64,000 nucleotides of DNA from an uncultured Chitinophagaceae bacterium (GTDB taxonomy: Bacteria; Bacteroidota; Bacteroidia; Chitinophagales; Chitinophagaceae): positions 1-64,000 of the forward strand of contig CAKZFX010000015.1 of the NCBI GenBank assembly GCA_936908745.1, in the 5' to 3' direction. The notes beneath the pieces are model-generated. The model was not told the origin of the DNA, searched no databases, and saw only the letters and a program-made list of their open reading frames with translations. Made by a program: the position numbers and the translations under genes. Positions 37,404-45,252 of this stretch are shown here, piece by piece. How positions within the stretch are numbered: the stretch's first letter is position 1; each line of letters starts with the position of its first letter.

Positions 37404-37518
37404 AATTTACAAAAACCCGGCTGCAAATACATACTGTTTGCACTCAATAAGCGTTAATTATTTATTGATTAAAATCTGTCAAAACGATTTTTTGTAATTT
37501 ACTTTAAAATAGTGCCGG

Positions 37519-38373
37519 ATGAAGTATCAATTCCTTTTCCTGTTCTTATGCGTCGGTTTATTATCCTGTCAAAAAGATACTGATGACCAAACCGATCCCA
37601 ATGCCGCCATTTCGCAAACTAATATTGCCTATGGCAGCGATCCTGCACAACGGATGGATATGTATTTGCCTGCCAACAGGACCACGGCCAGCACAAAAGT
37701 GATGGTACTGATCCATGGCGGCGGCTGGTCATCCGGCGATAAATCGGATTTTGCTTTGTATATCGACAGCCTTAAAAAACGCTTGCCCGATTATGCCATT
37801 TTCAGTATCAATTACCGGCTCAACGCTGGCAGCGTTAATACATTTCCCACGCAGGAAAATGATGTAAAGTCAGCTATTGAATTTATTTACGGCAAAAGAA
37901 GTGAATACAAAACCTCGGACAAGTTTGTATTGCTGGGCGCCAGTGCGGGCGGGCATTTAGCTTTATTGCATGGTTATAAATACACAACACCGGTAAAAGT
38001 AAAAGCCATTGTTTCTTTTTTCGGTCCCACCGATATGACGGAAATGTATAACAACCCCGCCTCCATTTTTGCACCCCCATCAGCCGTGGCACAGGTGGTA
38101 GGTGCAACGCCCACTTCCAATCCAACCCTGTACCAGCAATCAAGCCCGGTGACATTTGCCAATGCTACCAGCCCGGCTACTATCTTATTGCATGGTGGCG
38201 CTGATCCGTTGGTGTCACCTTCGCAGGCGGTGGCACTGGACAATAAGTTGCAGGCGATGGGTGCCACGCACCAATATGTTTTTTATCCTTCAGAATCGCA
38301 TGGCTGGACCGGCGCAAATTTGACACACTCATTTAATGCGATACAGTTATTTTTGGAAACACATGTCAATTAA
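37519..38373 (+). CDS. Alpha/beta hydrolase lipoprotein (BD-FAE/esterase type)
   Basis: 284 residues. Lipoprotein signal with lipobox LLSC (Cys 17). Oxyanion motif HGGGW at 66-70, nucleophile elbow GASAGGHL (Ser 142), acid in GGADPLVSP and His in ESHGW. Such enzymes hydrolyse esters such as acetyl, feruloyl or formyl groups. It resembles the hydrolase at 54745-55641, with the same core motifs, but here is membrane-attached and not in a sugar-uptake locus. The next gene overlaps its end by 11 bases. Confidence 0.87.
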   Translation: MKYQFLFLFLCVGLLSCQKDTDDQTDPNAAISQTNIAYGSDPAQRMDMYLPANRTTASTKVMVLIHGGGWSSGDKSDFALYIDSLKKRLPDYAIFSINYRLNAGSVNTFPTQENDVKSAIEFIYGKRSEYKTSDKFVLLGASAGGHLALLHGYKYTTPVKVKAIVSFFGPTDMTEMYNNPASIFAPPSAVAQVVGATPTSNPTLYQQSSPVTFANATSPATILLHGGADPLVSPSQAVALDNKLQAMGATHQYVFYPSESHGWTGANLTHSFNAIQLFLETHVN

Positions 38374-38884
38374 ATCCATACAAACGCATTACGGTCTTAG
38401 CTGGTTATCCTGCATTGTCGCCACCTGCATTTTTGGTGGCGAACTGGTAAGAAGCAGCCTGCAGACCAACAGTTTTAATTTAGGCTATGTCGAATATGTG
38501 ATCCCTGCTATTTTTATCCTGGCATTGATCGCTTTGTATTATGCCCTGTTTACCTGGAATAAAAAACTACGCAGCGGCCAGTCTTCAGAATTGTTCTGGA
38601 TGATCATTTTGCTCGGTCTTATTATCGGTTCCATCACTTGCATGTACGTGATCGACGCATGGAAAGATATTTTTACGCAAAAAAGACAGCCCGATTATTT
38701 TGGTGATTTGTTAGAAGGCATTTTCTCCACCCGCAAATCAGAAGAAGTAAGAACAACAGAGAAAATATTGTTCTTTTTATATACAGGTTATACATTACTT
38801 CTCTTTGCTGTGCTTGTTTTGACAATTACTATCCGGGCTTCATTTAAAAAAGATTCTCCCGCAGATCTCGCTGATCCCCGCTGA
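38363..38884 (+). CDS. Small membrane protein, unknown
   Basis: 173 residues if started at the ATG at 38363, which overlaps the hydrolase stop by 11 bases and gives the sensible opening MSIKSIQTHYGLSWLS. An upstream in-frame ATG at 38336 lies deeper in the hydrolase and is less likely. Four hydrophobic segments: LSCIVATCIFGGEL, VIPAIFILALIALYYALF, FWMIILLGLIIGSITCMYV and FLYTGYTLLLFAVLVLTITI. Its last nine residues (SPADLADPR) and stop are encoded by an intergenic-type repeat, so the natural C terminus may have been replaced. Confidence 0.65.
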   Translation: MSIKSIQTHYGLSWLSCIVATCIFGGELVRSSLQTNSFNLGYVEYVIPAIFILALIALYYALFTWNKKLRSGQSSELFWMIILLGLIIGSITCMYVIDAWKDIFTQKRQPDYFGDLLEGIFSTRKSEEVRTTEKILFFLYTGYTLLLFAVLVLTITIRASFKKDSPADLADPR

Positions 38885-38888
38885 TACC
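38861..38888 (+). repeat. CCCGCAGATCTCGCTGATCC repeat at a gene end
   Basis: This copy of the word family seen at 15100, 24353 and 40260 overlaps the 3' end of the membrane-protein gene and supplies its stop codon. Confidence 0.6.
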
Positions 38889-38949
38889 TTCTCCCTCCTG
38901 AGCAAAAAACTAAAATTTTTCGCATTTTTTATTTTCGTTACTTTGACTG

Positions 38950-40215
38950 GTGAAACAGCATATACCTCTCGCAGAACGGATTCGCCCCACCACTTTAGAT
39001 GAACTGGCCGGTCAGCAACACCTTACCGGCAAAGGCAGCATATTGCGCAAAGCCATTGAAAATGGCCGTATTCCTTCCATGATCCTTTGGGGGCCGCCGG
39101 GCACCGGTAAGACCACGATCGCCAATATCATCGCCAATACGTTGCAGGTTCCTTTTTTTATGCTGAGTGCGATCAGTTCCGGTGTAAAGGATGTCCGGGA
39201 AGTGATTGAACAGGCGAAAACACAAACCAATTCCATCTTATTTATAGACGAGATCCATCGTTTTAATAAAGGGCAACAGGATGCACTGCTTGGTGCAGTT
39301 GAAAAAGGTATTATCACCCTTATCGGCGCCACCACCGAAAACCCTTCCTTTGAGGTGAACAGCGCCTTGCTCAGCCGCTGCCAGGTATATGTATTAAAAG
39401 GATTGGATGAAAGTGACCTTATACAACTCTTGCAGGCGGCGATAGAGAAAGATGAGTTGCTGAAACAAAAACAGATTGAGCTACAGGAAACTGATGCGCT
39501 GATCAATATTTCCGGCGGGGATGCAAGAAAACTGCTGAACCTTTTTGATATCGTGATTGACGCCGCAGGTACCCATAAAGTGACCGTCACCGATAAACTG
39601 GTGATGGAAATTGCGCAGAAAAGAATTGCGTTGTACGACAAAGGCGGGGAACAGCATTATGATATTATTTCCGCTTTTATCAAATCCATCCGCGGCAGCG
39701 ACCCTAACGCTGCTGTGTATTGGTTGGCCAGGATGCTCGAAGGTGGCGAAGATGTAAAGTTTATTGCCCGGCGTTTGCTGATCCTTGCCAGCGAAGATAT
39801 CGGCAATGCCAACCCGACGGCATTGGTGATGGCAAACGCAACCTTTGAAGCTGTCAACAAGATCGGCTATCCCGAATCCAACCTGATCTTGTCGCAATGC
39901 GCTATTTATTTAGCCAGCAGTGCCAAAAGTAATTCGGCTACCGTGGCTATTGGCGAAGCCATGAGTGTCGTCAAACAAATGGGAGATTTATCGGTGCCGC
40001 TTCATATCCGCAATGCGCCTACCAAACTGATGAAAAACCTGGGCTATGGAAAGAATTATGAATATTCACATAGCTATGAAAATAATTTCTCTGCACAGGA
40101 GTATTTGCCCAAGGAAATTGCAGGTAAGAAGTTTTATGACCCGGGGAAGAATGCGAGAGAAGAAGAGTTGCGCAAATTTTTAAAGAACCTGTGGAAAGAG
40201 AAGTATAATTATTGA
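38950..40215 (+). CDS. rarA: Replication-associated recombination AAA ATPase
   Basis: 421 residues. RarA/MgsA clamp-loader-like ATPase acting at stalled replication forks. Walker A GPPGTGKTT (48-56), Walker B ILFIDEIHRFN (97-107), sensor 1 GATTENPSFEVN, arginine-finger region SALLSRCQVY, and the C-terminal tetramerisation domain with RRLLILASEDIGNANP and RNAPTKLMKNLGYG. The start is GTG at 38950, in good register with family N termini (ERIRPTTLDELAGQ). A TACTTTG box ends 4 bases before it. Confidence 0.96.
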   Translation: MKQHIPLAERIRPTTLDELAGQQHLTGKGSILRKAIENGRIPSMILWGPPGTGKTTIANIIANTLQVPFFMLSAISSGVKDVREVIEQAKTQTNSILFIDEIHRFNKGQQDALLGAVEKGIITLIGATTENPSFEVNSALLSRCQVYVLKGLDESDLIQLLQAAIEKDELLKQKQIELQETDALINISGGDARKLLNLFDIVIDAAGTHKVTVTDKLVMEIAQKRIALYDKGGEQHYDIISAFIKSIRGSDPNAAVYWLARMLEGGEDVKFIARRLLILASEDIGNANPTALVMANATFEAVNKIGYPESNLILSQCAIYLASSAKSNSATVAIGEAMSVVKQMGDLSVPLHIRNAPTKLMKNLGYGKNYEYSHSYENNFSAQEYLPKEIAGKKFYDPGKNAREEELRKFLKNLWKEKYNY

Positions 40216-40221
40216 TTTTTT

Positions 40222-40290
40222 TACCGCAGAGAATAAGAGAAGCAGAGATTCGCAGAGGCTACCTCAAATCTGCGTTATCTGCGGGAGATT
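40222..40290 (+). repeat. CGCAGAG / CTGCGGGAG word repeats
   Basis: Between rarA and the M28 peptidase, copies of TTACCGCAGAGAATAAGAG and AAATCTGCGTTATCTGCGGG fill the gap. Same family as at 24353 and 53580. Confidence 0.6.
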
Positions 40291-40337
40291 ATTTTTCTCT
40301 CTATTTTTAAGGATATTTCAGCCCATAAATTCCGGTT

Positions 40338-41690
40338 ATGAAAAAATTACTGCTTATCATTCCTGTTCTTACATACGCTTCTGTATGTATGTCGCAAACC
40401 ATCATTCACCGTGACGCCGAGATTGAAACAATGGTAAAAGAAGTGTCGGCCGATTCGCTGAAATCGTATATCACGAAGCTGGTTTCCTTTGGCACAAGAA
40501 ATACATTAAGCACACAAACAGACCCAAAGCGTGGCATCGGTGCCGCCCGCAACTGGGTGTTGCAACGCTTCAACGAGTTTGCCAAAGCCTCCGGCGGCCG
40601 CATGACCGCTTATATAGACACAACGACATTACAAAAAGATGGCCGTCGTGTGGACACTACTCTTTTATTGGGCAACGTAGTGGCGAGATTGCAAGGCAGC
40701 AACCCGGCCGATGACCGCATTTTTATCATCAGTGGTCACCTTGATAATATGCGCAGCAATGTGATGGACAGGGTGGGCGATGCGCCCGGCGCCAATGATG
40801 ATGCCAGCGGTGTGGCCGCACTGATGGAATGCGCAAGAGTTATGAGCAAACGAAATTTTCCGGCAACTGTTTTATTTGTGGCAATGAGTGGCGAAGAACA
40901 GGGATTACTCGGCGCCAATTTTATGGCAGAAAAAGCAAAAAGGGAAAACTGGAATATAGAAGCAGTGCTGAATAATGATATTATGGGGAGCAATAACAGC
41001 AATGAAACCAATATCATTGCTAATACAAAGATACGAATTTTCAGCGAATCTTTCTCCGTACAGGACACTGGCAGGGCAGCATTGAACATCCGCAATCTCG
41101 GCCTGGAAAACGATGGCAAAGCCCGTCAACTGGCACGCTATGTAAAAGAAGTGGGCGAACGCTATGTCGATAATTTAGAAGTGGTGATGATCTATCGCAA
41201 CGATCGATTTTTACGAGGCGGCGATCATACACCGTTTGTAAACCGTGGCTATGCCGCTGTGCGCATTACGGAGATGAACGAAAATTATTATCACCAGCAC
41301 CAGGATGTAAGAGTGGAAAACGGGATCCAATATGGCGACCTCATCGAGTTTATGGATTTTGAATACCTCCGTAAGAACACAGCCATGAATCTTTGCAACC
41401 TGGCCAATTTATCCAAAGGGCCTTCGATGCCGCAGGAAGTAAAAGTGGAAACAAGAAAGCTGACCAATTTTACCAACCTCAACTGGAAAGCACCAAAAAC
41501 CGGCAGCGTAAATGGTTATTATATATTAATACGTGAAACCACCAGCGCCGTATGGCAGAAAAAAATTTTTACAACGGAGTTGAAAGCCGACCTGCCTTAT
41601 TCAAAAGATAATTATTTCTTTGCAGTACAAGCGGTCAGCGCCACAGGCAATGAAAGTCTTCCTGTCATTCCTGCACCGGCCGGCCGCTGA
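40338..41690 (+). CDS. Secreted M28-family zinc aminopeptidase
   Basis: 450 residues. Signal peptide ends VCMSQ. Di-zinc ligands are in ISGHLDNM (H134), PGANDDASG (D154), SGEEQGLLGA (catalytic E186, ligand E187) and NNDIMG (D214), with a final His in NENYYHQHQD. An aspartic/amide-type aminopeptidase acting on peptides outside the cytoplasm. The last ~90 residues look like a fibronectin-III domain (NLNWKAPKTGSVNGYYILIRET). No T9SS domain. A GNAT gene begins 7 bases later. Confidence 0.92.
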   Translation: MKKLLLIIPVLTYASVCMSQTIIHRDAEIETMVKEVSADSLKSYITKLVSFGTRNTLSTQTDPKRGIGAARNWVLQRFNEFAKASGGRMTAYIDTTTLQKDGRRVDTTLLLGNVVARLQGSNPADDRIFIISGHLDNMRSNVMDRVGDAPGANDDASGVAALMECARVMSKRNFPATVLFVAMSGEEQGLLGANFMAEKAKRENWNIEAVLNNDIMGSNNSNETNIIANTKIRIFSESFSVQDTGRAALNIRNLGLENDGKARQLARYVKEVGERYVDNLEVVMIYRNDRFLRGGDHTPFVNRGYAAVRITEMNENYYHQHQDVRVENGIQYGDLIEFMDFEYLRKNTAMNLCNLANLSKGPSMPQEVKVETRKLTNFTNLNWKAPKTGSVNGYYILIRETTSAVWQKKIFTTELKADLPYSKDNYFFAVQAVSATGNESLPVIPAPAGR

Positions 41691-41697
41691 TATCATT

Positions 41698-42147
41698 ATG
41701 GCAATTAACTGGACACTAAAGCAATTTGAAGAACTGGCTCCCGCTGAGTTGTACGCCATCCTGCGTTTGCGCAGCGAAGTTTTTGTGGTGGAACAAAATT
41801 GCGTGTTCCTTGACATGGATGATAAGGACCAGCAGTGCTTTCATTTACTCGGTTATGAGAATGACCTGCTGGCTGCTTATACAAGATTGGTTCCGCCCGG
41901 CGTTGCCTATGAATTGCCTTCTATTGGCCGTGTTGTCACTTCGCCAGCGGCAAGAAAATCAGGTTATGGCCGCCAGTTGATGGAGAAAAGCATTGAAGAA
42001 ACAAACCGGCTTTTTGGCCCGCAACGTATTAAAATAGGCGCTCAATTATATCTCCGTAATTTTTATTCTTCCCTCGGTTTTGAACAAACCAGCGCTGTTT
42101 ATTTAGAAGACGGCATTGACCATATCGAGATGATCCGGCCTGTGTAA
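41698..42147 (+). CDS. GNAT acetyltransferase, ElaA type
   Basis: 149 residues starting at the ATG at 41698 (MAINWTLKQFEEL). In-frame codons further upstream overlap the peptidase gene and are not needed. ElaA features: LYAILRLRSEVFVVEQNCVFLDMDDKDQ, then acetyl-CoA loop GRVVTSPAARKSGYGRQLM and GAQLYLRNFYSSLGF. Transfers acetyl from acetyl-CoA to an unknown amine. Length fits the family. Confidence 0.9.
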   Translation: MAINWTLKQFEELAPAELYAILRLRSEVFVVEQNCVFLDMDDKDQQCFHLLGYENDLLAAYTRLVPPGVAYELPSIGRVVTSPAARKSGYGRQLMEKSIEETNRLFGPQRIKIGAQLYLRNFYSSLGFEQTSAVYLEDGIDHIEMIRPV

Positions 42148-42286
42148 TTCGTAAAAGTCCCACGAAAAAGAACCCGATTTTTCTCCAAAACAGAAAAAAA
42201 AAGGTCTCTTATTTTACCGGCTGTTTATTTTGGTTTTATTTCACATTTGAAATCCAATAGTAGAAAAAACCAGAAATCCGATTACT

Positions 42287-43264
42287 ATGAGAACAAGTGT
42301 ACCTAAAGTACGTTTAGTCGTACTTATTTGTCTTCTCTTCTCCATTAACTCCCAAACCAACGCACAATCTATCACTTCAGGTGATGGCAAACTGGAAGTC
42401 GGCATCGGCTTAGGCCCTTCTTTTTTCCTTGGCGACCTCGGTGGTGTGCAGGGAGAAGGAAAAACCTTTGTAAAAGACGTCAACTTCCCTTTCACTAAAC
42501 TGATGAAAGGCATTTACCTGAACTACTCAGCTTCTGAATGGTTAGGCATAAGAGTAGCCTCCAATATGGGTGTGCTGGAAGGTGATGATAATATCATCGA
42601 TGTAAAAGGCGGCGCTGAGCGTTTTCGTAAACAAAGAAACCTCAAGTTCAAATCAAATGTATTTGAAGCGTATGCAGCCCTTGAATTTTATCCCACTGTT
42701 TTCTTTGAACAATACGATGGATTGTTTCATAAACTGCGCCCTTATGGTGTGATCGGTTTTGGTATGTTCCATTTCAACCCGCAGGGTGAGTATATCACGC
42801 CGTCTGGTGAAAGCCAGTGGGTGTACCTGAAACCTTTGCGTCTCGAAGGACAGGGCATGGCCGAGTATCCTGACCGTAAAGAATATTCGTTATGGCAAAA
42901 GGAAATCCCGATGGGCATTGGTGTAAAGTATTATGTAAAAGACAACATGTATATCGGTTTTGAAATTTTGCACCGCAAAACATTCACCGATTATATTGAT
43001 GATGTAAGTACACAGTATGTGAATCCTGCACTGTTCAGCAATTATATGAGCGCCGACCAGGCAACGATGGCAAGACAGTTACATTACAGGGAGCAGTTCC
43101 TGAACCCAAGTCTCAGCCGTCCTTTTATCAATACACAACGTGGCGACCCGACTGAGAACGATGCGTTTTTCTCTGGTATGCTGCGTATGGGCTTCCGGTT
43201 GAACGGCTCTAACTCTCCTAACGGAAGAGCGAAACGCCAGTTGAAATGCCCTGTATTCTATTAA
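42287..43264 (+). CDS. Outer-membrane beta-barrel protein (DUF6089-like)
   Basis: 325 residues. Signal peptide (LVVLICLLFSINSQTNAQ) followed by alternating strands of a porin-like barrel: LEVGIGLGPSFFLGDLGG, KGIYLNYSASEWLGIRVASN, FEAYAALEFYPTVFF, LRPYGVIGFGMFHFNPQG and GIGVKYYVKDNMYIGFEILHRKTFTDY. This organisation is widespread in Bacteroidota, usually named outer membrane beta-barrel protein. Function unknown. The small sorting-domain-like gene follows 34 bases later and may be co-transcribed. Confidence 0.83.
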   Translation: MRTSVPKVRLVVLICLLFSINSQTNAQSITSGDGKLEVGIGLGPSFFLGDLGGVQGEGKTFVKDVNFPFTKLMKGIYLNYSASEWLGIRVASNMGVLEGDDNIIDVKGGAERFRKQRNLKFKSNVFEAYAALEFYPTVFFEQYDGLFHKLRPYGVIGFGMFHFNPQGEYITPSGESQWVYLKPLRLEGQGMAEYPDRKEYSLWQKEIPMGIGVKYYVKDNMYIGFEILHRKTFTDYIDDVSTQYVNPALFSNYMSADQATMARQLHYREQFLNPSLSRPFINTQRGDPTENDAFFSGMLRMGFRLNGSNSPNGRAKRQLKCPVFY

Positions 43265-43298
43265 GACTTTCCGACAAATCCATAAACCCACCACCTCT

Positions 43299-43706
43299 AT
43301 GAAATCAAATTTTTTCGAACCCGGTCTTTTTGCGAGGGCTTTTATTACCCTCGGCATGTCCGCAGGATTGTTTTTTACCAGCACCAAAGCAATGGCAGGT
43401 GAAGAAGATCCGGCCAGCAAAAAAACAAAAACGCCCGCAGCAGCGAAGACCATGTCTTCCCGCAATAACAGCACGGTAAAGATTTACCCTGATATTGTAA
43501 AAAGAGATATGCACGTCATTGCTAAAGACAACGCAGGAAAAGAAATTGATTTTTTTGTGTTTGATCTGCAAGGCACATTGATGCATAATTTCAAAATGAA
43601 GCAAAAAGATCATCAAAAGATAACCGGTCTTGCCCGTGGCACTTATATCTACCGTGTTTTCACCGGTGATGAAGAAACAGCTACCGGCCAGTTCGAGATC
43701 CGCTGA
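43299..43706 (+). CDS. Small secreted protein resembling an orphan T9SS sorting domain
   Basis: 135 residues. Signal-peptide-like start (RAFITLGMSAGLFFTSTKAMA), an Ala/Lys/Ser linker to about residue 58, then a beta domain: VKIYPDIVKRDMHVIA, FFVFDLQGTLMHNFKMKQ, ITGLARGTYIYRVFTGDEETATGQFEIR. This closely follows the pattern of Por type A domains (YPNP, xxD/xGxL, LxxGxYxxxV), though the terminal basic K is R and the PNP is PDI. Almost no passenger exists, so it may be a structural surface protein rather than a cargo tag. Confidence 0.72.
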   Translation: MKSNFFEPGLFARAFITLGMSAGLFFTSTKAMAGEEDPASKKTKTPAAAKTMSSRNNSTVKIYPDIVKRDMHVIAKDNAGKEIDFFVFDLQGTLMHNFKMKQKDHQKITGLARGTYIYRVFTGDEETATGQFEIR

Positions 43707-44228
43707 TGGATGATGTAAAACGTTTAGTTCTTTCTATAAAATCTGTTCCGATAAGTGGCAGAGGGCTTAATAGAATCTGATACCCTGGTTGATAACCCTA
43801 ATCCGTTCTCTATTGGTACTCTCATTTTTAGTATACATTTTATTAAACACCCTTTGCCCCTCTTATCGGGCTTACCACACTCCGAGTTCTTTCAACATTG
43901 TTATAACTAAGAAGCCCCGCAGGGCAGGGAAATTGTTCTAATCCATTATCCGGGTGGAAAACCAGTGGTTCTGGCTCCCATAAAGATTTTTTCAATCACT
44001 TCCTGCTACTGCCTGCGGGTATTTGCAAACAGCCCCGTTTGCAGTTGTATGCGCCTCATCGCCTGTTATTAACCGGTTTAAAAAATAATGCTTTTCAGGG
44101 AGTTGTTTTCTGAAAAAGATCACTACTTTAGGTTTACAGACCTGGCATAATCCTTTTGTTTTACTGCCAGGGGCGGATGCCGAAAAGCCAGATGAGTAGG
44201 CCCTTAAACCAAAATCAATTTATCGATC
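43707..44228. other. Unassigned intergenic region
   Basis: About 520 bases without a credible ORF. A CCCCGCAGGGCAGGG motif occurs near 43914, a fragment like the REP-type palindromes, and ACTACTTTAGG near 44123 weakly resembles a -7 element. The length leaves room for a small RNA but none was recognised. Confidence 0.5.
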
Positions 44229-44639
44229 ATGGAACAAAATGCACAACAGAATCCTTTAGCAGGCCTGCACAAACAAAAAATGTATGGGTTAATCATTGCC
44301 GCAGTAGGATTAATCGCTGTCTTCCTGCCGTGGTGGAGAATCTCTTTCGGCGGATTTGGCGGTTATTCAATTAATGGCATGAGAGACCTCGGTATTATTA
44401 CATTTCTTGGCTTTGTAGGCGCAGGGGTTGTAACGTTTGTTATGGGAGATAAAACCCAGGCTTATGCCGGGCAGGAACGTTTAATAGTAGCAGGTTGTTT
44501 TGCAGGAGCTGGTCTCTTTGCACTCATCCAGTTCCTGAGACAAACAAGCTATACAAGTTTCGGATTATACCTGTCTATCATCGCAGGTGTATTGGGAGCT
44601 CTTTTAGTTTGGGGAATCGTTAAGCTACCCGCCAAGTAA
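44229..44639 (+). CDS. Four-helix membrane protein, unknown
   Basis: 136 residues. Short polar N tail, then helices MYGLIIAAVGLIAVFLPWW, ITFLGFVGAGVVTFVM, LIVAGCFAGAGLFALIQFL and YLSIIAGVLGALLVWGIVKL. A Gly-rich FGGFGGYSINGMRD loop follows the first helix. The pattern resembles small DUF-type integral membrane proteins with a WW-R-S loop; no named function. A terminator lies 28 bases after the stop. Confidence 0.75.
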   Translation: MEQNAQQNPLAGLHKQKMYGLIIAAVGLIAVFLPWWRISFGGFGGYSINGMRDLGIITFLGFVGAGVVTFVMGDKTQAYAGQERLIVAGCFAGAGLFALIQFLRQTSYTSFGLYLSIIAGVLGALLVWGIVKLPAK

Positions 44640-44666
44640 GAACAGCCTCTAATTTCTATATTATTA

Positions 44667-44693
44667 AAACCAGCCTTAAGGGGCTGGTTTTTT
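44667..44693 (+). terminator. Intrinsic terminator
   Basis: AAACCAGCC / GGCTGGTTT stem (44667-44675, 44682-44690), loop TTAAGG, then T6. Also usable by the convergent leftward gene. Confidence 0.87.
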
Positions 44694-44719
44694 ATTTTAT
44701 TGGTTTTCTGTATCCTGTA

Positions 44720-45220
44720 TTAAAACAACCCCCACTCGTCTTCAAATTCATCCCGCTGAAAAGTGGCCACCCAGTCTTTAAATGCAAACCTGAATGTATC
44801 AATCTCCGCCCGAATCACTTTTCCATGCGCTTCTTCAATAACGCCTTCACTCATCATCGTGAGCATGGACGATTTGATAAACTGCGCATTTTTGCGGATG
44901 ATGGTCGCATTTTCCATCCGGATCATATACAAACCACCAGCTTCTGAACTTTTGATCTTGACCGCCACCTGGTAAGCATCACCTAACAGCATCCCTTTAT
45001 GATCTTCCCAGTATTCGGCCGGGAAACCGTCTTCACCCGTATCTGTATTCATTGAATCGAGGGCGCCATTCAGCACGATCATCACCTGGTTCCATTGCTG
45101 GTACAACGCTTTGCAGGCATCCCTTGTAGGATTAGGCTTCCAGCTTTCGCCTTCTTCCTCGCCATGCCTGAAGTCTTCATCATCCCATTCAGGCAGGTCG
45201 CTAAGATGGTCAAATTTCAT
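44720..45220 (-). CDS. Conserved-type cytoplasmic protein, unknown
   Basis: 166 residues with no signal or membrane segment. Very acidic N terminus (HLSDLPEWDDEDFRHGEEEGE) and C terminus (FQRDEFEDEWGLF); the middle is helical with AYQVAVKIKSSEAGGLYMIRMENATIIRKN. It lies 32 bases downstream of uvrA on the same strand, hence likely one operon. No family recognised. Confidence 0.7.
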   Translation of the reverse strand: MKFDHLSDLPEWDDEDFRHGEEEGESWKPNPTRDACKALYQQWNQVMIVLNGALDSMNTDTGEDGFPAEYWEDHKGMLLGDAYQVAVKIKSSEAGGLYMIRMENATIIRKNAQFIKSSMLTMMSEGVIEEAHGKVIRAEIDTFRFAFKDWVATFQRDEFEDEWGLF

Positions 45221-45252
45221 ATCGTAGTTTTTAAGGGTGCTGTAAGTTAAAA

